Assembly (NCBI GenBank): GCA_016709845.1
Contig: JADJMA010000006.1
Location: 166,963-230,962 of the forward strand
DNA length: 64,000 nucleotides
Reading direction: 5' to 3'
From: Flammeovirgaceae bacterium
GTDB taxonomy: Bacteria; Bacteroidota; Bacteroidia; Cytophagales; Cyclobacteriaceae
The notes under the pieces are model-generated. The model was not told the origin of the DNA, did not search any database, and was given only the letters and a program-made list of their open reading frames with translations. Of this stretch, positions 1 to 8,553 are shown piece after piece (within the stretch, counting starts at the first letter, position 1; each line of letters starts with the position of its first letter). The translations under genes were made by a program, and so were the position numbers.

Positions 1-408
1 TGCTCAGGGATCAAGTAAAAAGTAACGAAATATAAGTAGCATTTAACAACGAACAAGCTAAATCGTACATGTCGATAATTATAAAATTATTAAATAGATT
101 ATTGTTTTCAGTTTTACAATCTTATCCTTACTTGAGGAGTGAATTACGAGGGCAAGATTTGAGATTTTTGCCTGAATATATTGTAACCAAAAGTGGAGGA
201 TACAATTCCAGGAGGTTGCTATTTTGATACAGGTAAGAAGAGTGCCTTTGCTTAGCAGTATTCGCGACCGGGCTTTCAAAAAAAAATGCTTTTGTACGAG
301 GAGATTCATCCCGCAAAAAATCAATTGACACGATGACAGTAAATTTATATATTCACGATTACCCTGGCGCCAAAGTTGCCAATAACTGAACTTGAATTCT
401 TAAATGAT
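1..408. other. No gene recognised in leading region
   Basis: This stretch precedes the M24 peptidase. Short open frames exist on the minus strand between about 79 and 331, but they show no family features, carry no signal peptide and overlap each other in different frames. I see no tRNA, terminator or convincing promoter here. The end of an upstream gene lying outside the window is possible, but nothing shows it. Confidence 0.4.
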
Positions 409-1707
409 ATGATGAAAAAAACATTCTTACTCCTGTTAACACTGTTAATAGTTCAATCTGCTTTTTCTCAAGAGGCTTACCGAAGATGGCGGGTGATGAA
501 CCAAATACGCAACGATAAGTTTGATCTGATTCTTCCGGAAGTGATGAAAGAAAACAACATTGACATGTGGATCATCACGAATAAAGAAGGCAACTTCGAT
601 CCGCTGTATCACGATATGGGCGAGGGATATACCACGCAAAACGGATATTATATTTTCACCAACATCGGTAAACCGAGAATAGAGCGTGCCGCCTTGGGTA
701 TTGATGGAGGATTTCTGGAAGGTGGGGGGTCCTATGATTATTTCGGCAGCGAAAGTGAGCTGAAAGACTTTGTCACCAAACGCGATCCGAAAAGAATTGG
801 ACTCAATATGTCGAAAATGATTGGCGGTGCCGATGGATTGTCTTATACGATGTACCACCATCTGGCAGAAACCCTCGGCAAAAAATACGAAGATCGGTTT
901 GTGTCTGCCGAGAAATTGGTGTCTGATTTCAGATCAAGAAGAGTAGCTACCGAGATTGCCACGTTTGCCGAAGCCGGCATGCTGTCTTATACAATTGCAG
1001 AAAAAGCTTTTTCCAATGAAGTGATTACCGGTGTCACCACCCTTGAAAATGTAGCCTGGTGGATGCGGGAGCAGCAATTTAAAAACAACCTCGAGACTTC
1101 GTTTGGTATGCCTTCTGTCTATGTTACAGGTCCGGATGGCATTGTAGCTACTTCGAGTGATCGCATCATACAACGTGGCGATATTTTAATGTTGGATTGG
1201 GGTGTTGGCCTTATGAATATGTACACCGATATGAAGCGAGTGGCCTATGTATTAAAAGAAGGAGAAACGGATGTGCCCGAGAGTATTAAGAACGCATTTA
1301 ATCAAGGGGTGAAAGTACGGGACGTGATCAAGCAGACCATTAAACCCGGGATTACCGCAGAGCAGAATATGGGTAATATTTATAAGGCGTTGGAGCAAGC
1401 TGGGTTTTCAAAGATTGCATTTAATAAACCCAGCGCGGATGGAAAAACAAATGTGATTATTGGTTGCCACTCGGTGGGAAACTGGGGCCATGGCTTAGGC
1501 CCAAGTATAGCCGAATGGAATCCGGTAAGGTTTAAATATGTGGTGAAGCCTACCAACTTATTGTCCATTGAGTTATTCGCATACACCCCCTTGCCAGAAT
1601 GGGGCGGAAAGAAGTTGCGTATACCGCTGGAAGATGATGCCGTGGTAACCGAGCGCGGCATTGAGTGGTTGTATCCGATTAACCAACGAGTCTTGTTGAT
1701 AAAGTAG
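409..1707 (+). CDS. Secreted M24 family metallopeptidase (Xaa-Pro aminopeptidase-like)
   Basis: Predicted exported aminopeptidase of the pita-bread fold, expected to cut N-terminal X-Pro bonds in the periplasm. The ATG at 409 (or the next codon, 412) is preferred over the TTG at 376 because it gives a clean signal peptide, MMKKTFLLLLTLLIVQSAFS, with cleavage before QEAY. The five metal ligands of the family are visible: D263 in MLDWGVG, D274 in TDMKR, H361 in GHGLG, E388 in SIELF and E415 in VTERG. About 432 residues: N-terminal creatinase-like half followed by the catalytic half. The gene is intact, unlike many neighbours. No operon partner; a dispersed repeat follows about 50 bases downstream. 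The family is clear; substrate specificity is inferred. Confidence 0.85.
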   Translation: MMKKTFLLLLTLLIVQSAFSQEAYRRWRVMNQIRNDKFDLILPEVMKENNIDMWIITNKEGNFDPLYHDMGEGYTTQNGYYIFTNIGKPRIERAALGIDGGFLEGGGSYDYFGSESELKDFVTKRDPKRIGLNMSKMIGGADGLSYTMYHHLAETLGKKYEDRFVSAEKLVSDFRSRRVATEIATFAEAGMLSYTIAEKAFSNEVITGVTTLENVAWWMREQQFKNNLETSFGMPSVYVTGPDGIVATSSDRIIQRGDILMLDWGVGLMNMYTDMKRVAYVLKEGETDVPESIKNAFNQGVKVRDVIKQTIKPGITAEQNMGNIYKALEQAGFSKIAFNKPSADGKTNVIIGCHSVGNWGHGLGPSIAEWNPVRFKYVVKPTNLLSIELFAYTPLPEWGGKKLRIPLEDDAVVTERGIEWLYPINQRVLLIK

Positions 1708-1758
1708 TTAGTAGCGGAGTGCTTGAAACGGAGTTACTAAGGACTGCTCTGGATTTAT

Positions 1759-1851
1759 GTGCATTAAGCCAGCTGTTTTGGACGGCTATGTGTACCTTTA
1801 GTTGCTTGCTATATAAGAGATATCAACAATTACTGATATTCGGGTGTTAGC
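1759..1851. repeat. Dispersed intergenic repeat A, copy 1
   Basis: This stretch matches 5671-5740. Both begin with GTGCAT, share a GCTGTTTTGGA-GGCTAT block, then an AGTATCAACAATT-like block, and end in ATATTCGGGTGTT-GC. Copy 1 carries extra bases between the blocks. Both copies lie a short way downstream of a plus-strand stop codon. No coding potential is seen. Confidence 0.6.
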
Positions 1852-1999
1852 GCCAATGCCCTTTCAGCACCGCAGACAATGACGACCAAGCCGACAAAGT
1901 TTCGTTTCCGCAGACAAAAAGATGACGCGATGCGCACATTCTTCGATAGCGTTTTTTATAAATTTTAATACCTTCATTCGATAAACTTACAACTCACCT

Positions 2000-2498
2000 A
2001 TGAAACACAAACTAATTAATGCCATCAGTGCTTTGTTATTGTTAGTCACGCTGATAGGCTGTAATAGTGACAGAAATCAAAGTCAGCAATCAGCGACTGA
2101 TCTTTCTGAGGAAACGATTTTTCCGAAGGGAACTCGGTCCTACAACAAACTTCACAGGCAACGCTTACGCCTTTGGTTTAGTCGCAAATGATTCCATCTA
2201 CAACACACTTGTTGGAAATGTTTATTTCGAAAAAAGTGCACGATCAAACTGGCACACCCACCCAAGTGGGCAAATTCTAATTGTACTCGATGGTGAAGGA
2301 TATCATCAACTGGAAGGACAGCCAAGGCAAACGATGAAAAAGGGCGAAGTCATCAAGGTTCCGGCAAATACAAGGCACTGGCATGGCGCAACTGAAAACA
2401 CTGCTCTTACACAAATGTATATTTTGCCAAAGACAGAAAACGGGTTTGTCACATGGATGGAGCCAGTTACAGATGAGCAGTATAAATCCAACAACTAA
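2000..2498 (+). CDS. Cupin-domain lipoprotein (frameshifted)
   Basis: Small single-domain cupin, probably attached to the outer or inner membrane. The N-terminus is a lipoprotein signal (MKHKLINAISALLLLVTLIGC, lipobox LIGC at about residue 21). The frame then shifts at about 2130 in a GGGAA run, and the cupin continues in another frame with ELGPTTNF, the metal-binding WHTHPSGQ and the second motif RHWHG. The His-x-His, Gln and later His pattern is that of manganese- or iron-binding cupins such as the bacterial hydroxynitrile-lyase-like group. It is followed after 5 bases by a second cupin of the same type, so the two probably share a transcript. Metal and substrate are unknown. Confidence 0.7.
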
Positions 2499-2503
2499 AA
2501 CGA

Positions 2504-2902
2504 ATGGAAATTATTAAATTAGGTTCTCAACCATCCGTAAAAGGCCCCGAAGATTGGTTCACCGGGTCGGTTCGCATTAACTATTTATTTCAACCAAACG
2601 GACACAGACGCGCGGGTGCAGCGGAGGTAACATTTGAACCCAGAGCGAGGACAGCGTGGCACACGCATCCGTTAGGCCAAACTTTAATTGTATTGTCGGG
2701 CGTAGGACTAGCACAGCGTGAAGGTGGAGCCATTGAAGAAATCCGACCAGGTGATATAGTCTGGTTTGCTCCAGGTGAAAAACATTGGCATGGAGCATCG
2801 GCAACAATGGCAATGACACATATCGCCACGCAAGAGGAGCTGAACGGAAAAGTTGTGGATTGGATGGAGAAAGTAAGTGATGAGCAATATCAAATGGATT
2901 GA
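2504..2902 (+). CDS. Cytosolic cupin-domain protein
   Basis: A 132-residue single-domain cupin (COG1917 type). The metal site is readable: WHTHPLGQ supplies two His and a Gln, and KHWHG the third His. These four ligands match the manganese site of cupin hydroxynitrile lyases (GtHNL type), although most family members have no known reaction. It has no signal peptide, in contrast to the lipoprotein cupin 5 bases upstream, to which its C-terminus (VDWMEKVSDEQY) is also similar (VTWMEPVTDEQY). The pair is therefore a tandem duplication with one exported and one cytosolic copy. Start ATG at 2504 fits the family length. Confidence 0.8.
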   Translation: MEIIKLGSQPSVKGPEDWFTGSVRINYLFQPNGHRRAGAAEVTFEPRARTAWHTHPLGQTLIVLSGVGLAQREGGAIEEIRPGDIVWFAPGEKHWHGASATMAMTHIATQEELNGKVVDWMEKVSDEQYQMD

Positions 2903-3316
2903 CGAGCAATTAACAGTAGGGCAGAAATGAACTGGCTAATAATTTAAATCAATGCCCTCCAACCCAGCAACACAGGGAGAAAGTAGTAAGAACCGGTAGA
3001 AGTAGTGTAACAATTGCCCTCCCACGACACGAGTTTCACAAAACAAGTCGGTGGACTTGATGACAACAAAAGGATTGATAATTAACTAACACGGTAGAAG
3101 GGCACAGGCACTAACAAAAGCTATAAAACATATGCTGTATTGTAGGTTCTTAAAGTGCGTGCTGTTAAAATTTCGTTTGCAACGCGAGACAAAGATGTAG
3201 GTATTTAAACGCATACGTTTTATATACTAACCGTTGTTGTAACACAGTAAAAAAAGCTATTTAGTGATATATTATTTAATAACTTGCATACGAGTTTTGT
3301 ATAAATCGAATTTGTT
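2903..3316. other. Intergenic, nothing recognised
   Basis: About 410 bases between the cupin pair and the next gene. I see no open frame with family features, no strong hairpin with a T-run and no tRNA. It becomes very AT-rich near 3240-3316, where the promoter of the next gene is expected, but no convincing consensus pair could be picked. Confidence 0.4.
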
Positions 3317-4449
3317 ATGAAAAAATATATTTTGCCTTATGTGATGGTGGCCATGAGTTTGCTTAGCCTCCCTGCTTTTTCTCAGTCAGAGGCTGATTCA
3401 ACATTATTGGGCTTGCCTGGCGATAACCTTGATCTTTATGCCGTTCTCGATCTTTTTCAAAAATCCAAGACGATTGAAGGATTTGAAAAATCATTGAATC
3501 TTGAAAAAACTGGAATCAACAATATGGATTTGGATCTGGATAAAAAGGTTGATTTCATAAAGGTGGTAACAAAGAAGGAGAAAGATGATTTTACCTTTAT
3601 TCTACAGATTGCTGTAAGTGAAAAGGAAACCCAGGATGTTGCTGTCATTTTGGTATCGAAGGATGAGAAGAAAAAAGTTTCGATGCAGATTGTTGGTGAT
3701 AAAGATCTGTACGGCAAGGATTATATTGTTGAACTAAAAGAGACTTCCACTCCCGCAGTTACGGCCAACCCAGGGTATAAAGGTCCGGATACTGTTAAAG
3801 TTGTGAGTGTTCCGCCACAACCACAACGGTAGTGGTTGAACAGGCCCCCATTGTACAATATGTGTACTCTCCGGCTTATGTTCCGTATGCCCCGCCATAC
3901 TATTATGGTTACTATCCGCCTTACTTTGCTGCATTTTCGGTTATGGCCATTGGCATATACTGGGGTAGTCATGCCCACTATCATCATGGCTATGGAGGGT
4001 ATCATGGCAACACAACGGTAATTCATAATACAAATAATTTTAACAACTATAATAGAACAAGAAACACGTCTAATACGGTCAGAAATAATGGGGCGAACGG
4101 TAATTATAACAGCAGAAATAATAGTCCATCAACTCGCCCTTCGACCGGTACACGTCCGTCAACAGGAACGCGTCCATCAACTGGAACTCGTCCATCAGCC
4201 GGAACAACGCCTTCGACACGTCAATCAGGTGGAGCAGGACCTACGCGTGAAGCAGCGGGAATGAAGCCTTCTAATAACAGCAACCAACGCAATACCGCGA
4301 CTCAGCAAAACCGTAGTTCAAACGGAGCATCCCGTTATAGTGGAGGAGGAGGATCGAGAGGAAATAGCGGCTTTAGTGGTGGCGGTGCCCCGCGGGGAGG
4401 CGGAGGTGGTGGCTCCCGAGGAGGTGGCGGTGGTGGCCGAAGACGCTAA
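3317..4449 (+). CDS. Secreted protein with Tyr/Pro-rich, TRPSTG-repeat and Gly-rich C-terminus (frameshifted)
   Basis: Function not recognised. Signal peptide at the N-terminus (MKKYILPYVMVAMSLLSLPAFSQ), then a globular part of about 145 residues that contains a DLDLDKKVDFIKVV motif. The frame ends at 3832, but a one-base shift near 3815 continues it as TTTVVVEQAP, so both halves are one protein of about 377 residues. The second half is low complexity: a YYYGYYPPYF stretch with a hydrophobic segment (AAFSVMAIGIYWG), Asn/Arg-rich sequence, four TRPSTG-type repeats, and a C-terminus of Gly runs with basic residues. This layout suggests a surface or envelope protein. A terminator hairpin follows. 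Confidence 0.6.
4132..4206 (+). repeat. Coding tandem repeat, 18-base unit (TRPSTG)
   Basis: Four consecutive 18-base units encode TRPSTG-like hexapeptides (the last is TRPSAG). Third-codon positions vary between units (CGCCCT, CGTCCG, CGTCCA), which shows that the peptide is conserved more than the DNA. The repeat sits in the low-complexity second half of the secreted protein. Confidence 0.75.
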
Positions 4450-4483
4450 CAAAATCACTTTTCTTTTTCCACGTAAGAGCAAA

Positions 4484-4535
4484 AAAATAACGCAACACAA
4501 TTTTATCCGAGCGGATCATGTGTTGCGTTATTTTT
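4484..4535. terminator. Bidirectional intrinsic terminator
   Basis: Long perfect stem AATAACGCAACACA / TGTGTTGCGTTATT with A-run on the left and TTTTT on the right, and a nested ATCCG/CGGAT hairpin in its loop. It lies between two convergent genes (the secreted protein on plus and the NTF2-like lipoprotein on minus) and can serve both. Confidence 0.85.
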
Positions 4536-4553
4536 GAAGCGGCCTAAGCCACT

Positions 4554-5047
4554 CTACTCAATGGGCATGTCAGAAGCACTCATATCTCTTACCACGACAT
4601 AATTACCATCTCGCTTTTCAAATAAAACCATATAGTTTCCAGTATTAATAGGAAAATCGGTAGAGTCAGCTAAAGTGTAATACCCAACCTCTACAACTTG
4701 ATTTCCATCATTGGATACAAAAACTTCTTTGGTCGTAAAGGTGATCTTATTACCCATAGGGGTATCTTCAAGACCGGCTTTCATGAATTCTATAATGGCG
4801 GGCTTTCCCTCCAAAGCTGCTTTATTCTGAGAAAACGATATTGCATCATCGGCATAGTACCCGATGCTTTTCAATTCCCGGGTGTTATATAATTCAGCAA
4901 ATCGATTTTCCTTGTCCTGAATCTCCTTTTTAATCTGCTCTTTATCAATTACCGGTGCTGCGATAGGTTCTTCTTTCTTAGGACCGCAGGCTATTAGGAT
5001 AGCGATCAAACATGATGACAAGGCTATCCCGATTAGTTTTTTCTCAT
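4554..5047 (-). CDS. Lipoprotein with SnoaL/NTF2-like (DUF4440-type) domain
   Basis: About 165 residues. The open frame itself begins at 5021 without a good start, but restoring one base in the T6 run at 5037-5042 gives an ATG at 5047 and the lipoprotein signal MRKKLIGIALSSCLIAILIAC, with lipobox LIAC. The remaining protein has a short charged helix (KEQIKKEIQDKENRFAELYN) and then the alternating pattern of a cone-shaped NTF2-like fold (YYADDAISFSQNKAALEGKPAIIEFM ending VVVRDMSASDMP when split). In this family such proteins are often of unknown role; some bind small ligands. Convergent with the upstream secreted protein across a terminator. Confidence 0.65.
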
Positions 5048-5299
5048 AATTATAGTTGTTCGTAATGATTTGTAAAGGTCAATAAAAGTGCACATAAGTT
5101 ATACAATTTATGTAGGAAATTGATTTTTTTATTTATTTTATTGTGAGAAGGGATTAGAAATTTTTTGAATTGTCTCGACAATAGTTACCACCGGGGATTA
5201 TTATATAAATAGACTTAGTTGAATCAGATACCCAAAACTATGAGGGCTACCTGATGGTTGAGATAGACAACATTCAAATTCATTTTTTTTAATAATAGG

Positions 5300-5668
5300 A
5301 TGACGCGAGAACTTGATCACTTTTATTTAAATAAAAGCGAGCCGAATAGGAGTTGTCTCCTTGCATTACGCAGTATTATTCTTGATCAGGACACGCAGGT
5401 TACGGAAACAATGAAGTACGGAATGCCCTGTTTCTGTTATAAGAAAAAGATGTTCTGCTATTTATGGACAGATAAAAAAACCAACGAGCCCTATCTCCTT
5501 TTCGTGGAAGGAAAGCATCTGGATCACCCACAGTTGGAGACTGGCAGTCGTTCGCGAATGCAGATTTTCCGGGTCGACCCGAATAACGATTTGCCCATTC
5601 GCGTATTAAGAAAATTACTAAATGCTGCTTTGGATTTGTATCGGAACGGAATCATAAAAGTTAAGTAG
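5300..5668 (+). CDS. DUF1801 domain protein (YdhG-like), paralogue 1
   Basis: A 122-residue cytosolic protein with the DUF1801 pattern: helix with ALRSIILDQDTQVTETMKYGMPCFCYKKKMFCYL. The fold resembles frataxin-like iron-binding proteins in a few studied members, but the role of most is unknown. Two further DUF1801 proteins occur at 8116 and 35714, and a YjbR-type relative at 10089. Monocistronic as far as visible; a dispersed repeat begins 3 bases after its stop codon. Confidence 0.75.
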   Translation: MTRELDHFYLNKSEPNRSCLLALRSIILDQDTQVTETMKYGMPCFCYKKKMFCYLWTDKKTNEPYLLFVEGKHLDHPQLETGSRSRMQIFRVDPNNDLPIRVLRKLLNAALDLYRNGIIKVK

Positions 5669-5670
5669 AG

Positions 5671-5740
5671 GTGCATAAAACCTGCTGTTTTGGAAGGCTA
5701 TATTAGAAGTATCAACAATTGCATATATTCGGGTGTTGGC
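5671..5740. repeat. Dispersed intergenic repeat A, copy 2
   Basis: Shorter copy of the repeat at 1759-1851, with the shared blocks GTGCAT, GCTGTTTTGGA, GTATCAACAATT and TATTCGGGTGTT. It starts directly after the stop codon of the DUF1801 gene and ends 39 bases before the start of the next gene. Confidence 0.6.
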
Positions 5741-5778
5741 TGCTACTACCTTAAGTGCTAACTAAATTAACAACTATT

Positions 5779-7974
5779 ATGCAGAGTAAATTCACTTCAC
5801 TTACTGCCTTATTATTAATGATTGGTTATCTGACCTACGGGCAAAGTGCAAAAACACTTACGGAAGCAGATTACCAGCGGGCTTCTTCAATGCTTTTAGG
5901 GAATACAAATAAGCATATTGATAATGCTATTCGGCCACAATGGCTACCCGATGGTAGGTTATGGTATCAGTCTTTAACTGAAAATAAATCAGAGTATAAA
6001 TTAGTTAATCCTGCCGATGGAAATAGGGTGACAGCAAATTCCAAAAAAGAATTATTTGATAAAGCTTCTGTTAAGCTGGAGAATAATGAAAGTACTAAAC
6101 AAGGAGTTGAGTCTCCTGATGGTAAATATGTTGTTTTTATACGGAACTGGAATTTATGGATAAAAGATATTAGTACAGATACCGAAAGAGCATTGACGTC
6201 AGATGGTGTTAAAGATTTTGGGTATGCCACGGATAATGCAGGATGGAAGCATAGTGACAGACCTGTTTTAAGTTGGTCACCAGACTCAAAGAGAATAGCT
6301 ACGTATCAGCAAGACCAAAGGCCTGTAAGTAATATGTATTTGGTAAAGACAAAAGTAGGTGCTCCTGAATTGGAGGAATGGAAATATCCCATCCCAGGAG
6401 ACTCTACAATTATTATGATACACCGGGTTGTTATTGATATAAGCAGTACTCCAAAAATAATACGATTAAAAATGGAGGCTGATCCGAGAAGAGCATCTTT
6501 ATCCGATGATATTTCATCAGGTGGCAAGTTGGTTGATGTGGCGTGGAGTGATGACGCGAAGCAACTTGTTTTCGTTTCAACAAGTCGGGACCATAAACAA
6601 GCTAAAGTACAAATAGTAAATTGTGAAACCGGTGAGGTGAAGCCCGTCTTTGAAGAGCATACGGCAACGCAATTTGAGTCCGGCCAGGATGCAATTAGTT
6701 GGAGGTATCTTTCCGGCACCAATGAGATTATCTGGTATTCTGAAAAAAGCGATTGGGGACATTTGTATTTGTATGATGCCAACACAGGAAAACTAAAGAA
6801 TCAAATCACTACCGGTAACTATGTAGTTAGAGATGTTTTGCGTGTAGATCAAAAAAACAGAGTTATCTATTTTGTGGGTAGTGGAAAAGAAGCAGGCACC
6901 AATCCATATTACCGGTATTTATATCGAGTGGATTTCAGTGGTAAAAATTTAAAATTATTAACACCTGACAAAGGCGACCATACAATAAGTTTTTCTCCGA
7001 ATGGAAAATATTTTGTTGATTCTTATTCACAGCCGGATGTTCCACAAGTATATAATGTGAACGATGCTAATGGCAAGTTGATTGCCAATTTGGAGAAGGC
7101 AGACATGTCACGCTTGAAAGCAACCGGGTGGAAACCGCCAACACCATTTACAGTAAAATCAGCGGATAACCGGTGGGATTTGTACGGCCTATTATTTACG
7201 CCACCAAATATAACGGCCTCTTCAAAATCTCCAGTGATCGTGTACATCTATCCAGGACCTCAGGGCGGTAGCGTTGGTTCTTGGAGCTTTTCTCCGTCAC
7301 GAGGAGATTGTCAAGCATTGGCTGAGTTAGGATTTACAGTAGTCATGTTGGAAGGAAATTGTAATCCTCATAGGAGTAAGTCGTTTCATGATGCGTGTTA
7401 TGGTAATATGGGAGAAAATACTTTGCCCGATCAGATTGCTGGCTTAAAACAATTGAAGGAGAAATTTAACTTCATTGATTTGGAACAGGTTGGAGTTTGG
7501 GGGCATTCAGGTGGAGGATTTGCTACTGCTGCCGCGATGTTTAAATATCCGGATTTCTTTAAAGTTGGGATTTCAGAGTCGGGCAACCATGACAACAGAA
7601 ACTATGAGGATGACTGGGGCGAAAGATATATTGGCTTAGCAAATAAAATTGGCAATGGCATATCAAACTATGAGCAACAGGCTAATGAGACCTTTGCTAA
7701 AAATCTTAAAGGAAAACTTTTACTTATACATGGAGGCATGGATGACAATGTTCCACCATACAATGCCTATTTGGTAGCCGATGCATTGATCAAAGCAAAT
7801 AAAGATTATGATTTCTTATTGCTCCCCAATGCTCGTCATGGTTATGGTATTGATAGTTATTACATTATGCGAAGACGGTGGGATTATTTTGTACAACACT
7901 TGTTACGCGGTGTGCCTCCGAAAGAATATCAAATTAAAATTGATCCAGACCCAAGAATAAAGTCTGGAGAATAG
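5779..7974 (+). CDS. Secreted S9 family prolyl oligopeptidase (dipeptidyl-peptidase IV-like)
   Basis: Exported serine peptidase expected to release X-Pro dipeptides in the periplasm. The ATG at 5779 is chosen over the GTG at 5755, since it gives the signal peptide MQSKFTSLTALLLMIGYLTYG. About 731 residues, in the normal range for bacterial DPP-IV. The N-terminal two thirds form the DPPIV beta-propeller (repeated strands such as WSPDSKRIATY and FSPNGKYFV). The C-terminal third is the alpha/beta hydrolase with the nucleophile Ser in GHSGGGFA, the Asp in HGGMDDNVPP and the His in ARHGYG. Also present is the paired-acid region ending GNCNPHRSKSFHDACYG. The gene is intact. Confidence 0.9.
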   Translation: MQSKFTSLTALLLMIGYLTYGQSAKTLTEADYQRASSMLLGNTNKHIDNAIRPQWLPDGRLWYQSLTENKSEYKLVNPADGNRVTANSKKELFDKASVKLENNESTKQGVESPDGKYVVFIRNWNLWIKDISTDTERALTSDGVKDFGYATDNAGWKHSDRPVLSWSPDSKRIATYQQDQRPVSNMYLVKTKVGAPELEEWKYPIPGDSTIIMIHRVVIDISSTPKIIRLKMEADPRRASLSDDISSGGKLVDVAWSDDAKQLVFVSTSRDHKQAKVQIVNCETGEVKPVFEEHTATQFESGQDAISWRYLSGTNEIIWYSEKSDWGHLYLYDANTGKLKNQITTGNYVVRDVLRVDQKNRVIYFVGSGKEAGTNPYYRYLYRVDFSGKNLKLLTPDKGDHTISFSPNGKYFVDSYSQPDVPQVYNVNDANGKLIANLEKADMSRLKATGWKPPTPFTVKSADNRWDLYGLLFTPPNITASSKSPVIVYIYPGPQGGSVGSWSFSPSRGDCQALAELGFTVVMLEGNCNPHRSKSFHDACYGNMGENTLPDQIAGLKQLKEKFNFIDLEQVGVWGHSGGGFATAAAMFKYPDFFKVGISESGNHDNRNYEDDWGERYIGLANKIGNGISNYEQQANETFAKNLKGKLLLIHGGMDDNVPPYNAYLVADALIKANKDYDFLLLPNARHGYGIDSYYIMRRRWDYFVQHLLRGVPPKEYQIKIDPDPRIKSGE

Positions 7975-7993
7975 ATACCGCGCCTTTGCTGGT

Positions 7994-8053
7994 GCTTTTC
8001 ATCAGCAAATTTTGTGTTTTTCCTGTTGGAGAAGAACTCCAATAGAGGTTGGG
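7994..8053. repeat. Intergenic stem-loop repeat B, copy 1
   Basis: Contains the module TTTTCATCAGCAAATTTTG followed by TTTTTCCTG and a hairpin with arms TTGGAG / CTCCAA around AAGAA (8026-8042). Related copies lie at 29224-29280 and 31886-31942, and the first module recurs at 28431-28448. Located between the S9 peptidase and the DUF1801 gene. Confidence 0.6.
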
Positions 8054-8115
8054 GTGTTAGTTATCATTGCGGAGTTTCCTAACAAATTCAAACAACCAAT
8101 GCAAAAAGCCATTTA

Positions 8116-8511
8116 ATGAAAGGCAACGAAAAATTTGAAGATGCAATTAAAACCTTTTCAAAGGAAATGCAGGAAATCGCACGACAAACAAGAAATCTCA
8201 TTTATAGGATTCTTCCAGAAGTAGTTGAAGTAGTTTGGGTGCCGCAGAAAAACACAGGTTTCGGGACAGGAGTAAAGAAGAAAACAGAACATTTTTGTTG
8301 GATAATGCCAGCAACCAAACACGTTAATTTAGGTTTTAATTATGGTGCAGAACTGCCAGACCCCGCAAATCTACTTGAAGGAACAGGTAAGTTATTTAGG
8401 CATATAAAAATTAAATCGACTGAACAGCTAAACAATAAGGACTTAATAAATATTATAAAATATTCAACAACTTATCGTGTGCCTTTACTGAACAAGACAA
8501 TCTCGAAATAA
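8116..8511 (+). CDS. DUF1801 domain protein, paralogue 2
   Basis: A 131-residue cytosolic protein with the DUF1801 arrangement: an N-terminal helix (FEDAIKTFSKEMQEIARQTRNLIYRILPEVVEVVW), then beta strands (KKKTEHFCWIMPATKHVNLGFNYGAEL when broken after CWIM), and the conserved LLEGTGKLFRHIKI segment typical of the family. No signal peptide. Its precise function is unknown. It lies 45 bases upstream of the S41 peptidase gene and may share a transcript. Sequence identity to the paralogues at 5300 and 35714 is low, so these are old paralogues or separate acquisitions. Confidence 0.7.
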   Translation: MKGNEKFEDAIKTFSKEMQEIARQTRNLIYRILPEVVEVVWVPQKNTGFGTGVKKKTEHFCWIMPATKHVNLGFNYGAELPDPANLLEGTGKLFRHIKIKSTEQLNNKDLINIIKYSTTYRVPLLNKTISK

Positions 8512-8553
8512 AATAGGGCAAAAGAATACTCCAGCAAGAGCGATTGCCAAATT

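Noticed and set aside
4318..4537. Open frames opposite or in other frames of the Gly-rich tail
   Set aside because: They are by-products of the low-complexity coding sequence and lack any family pattern.
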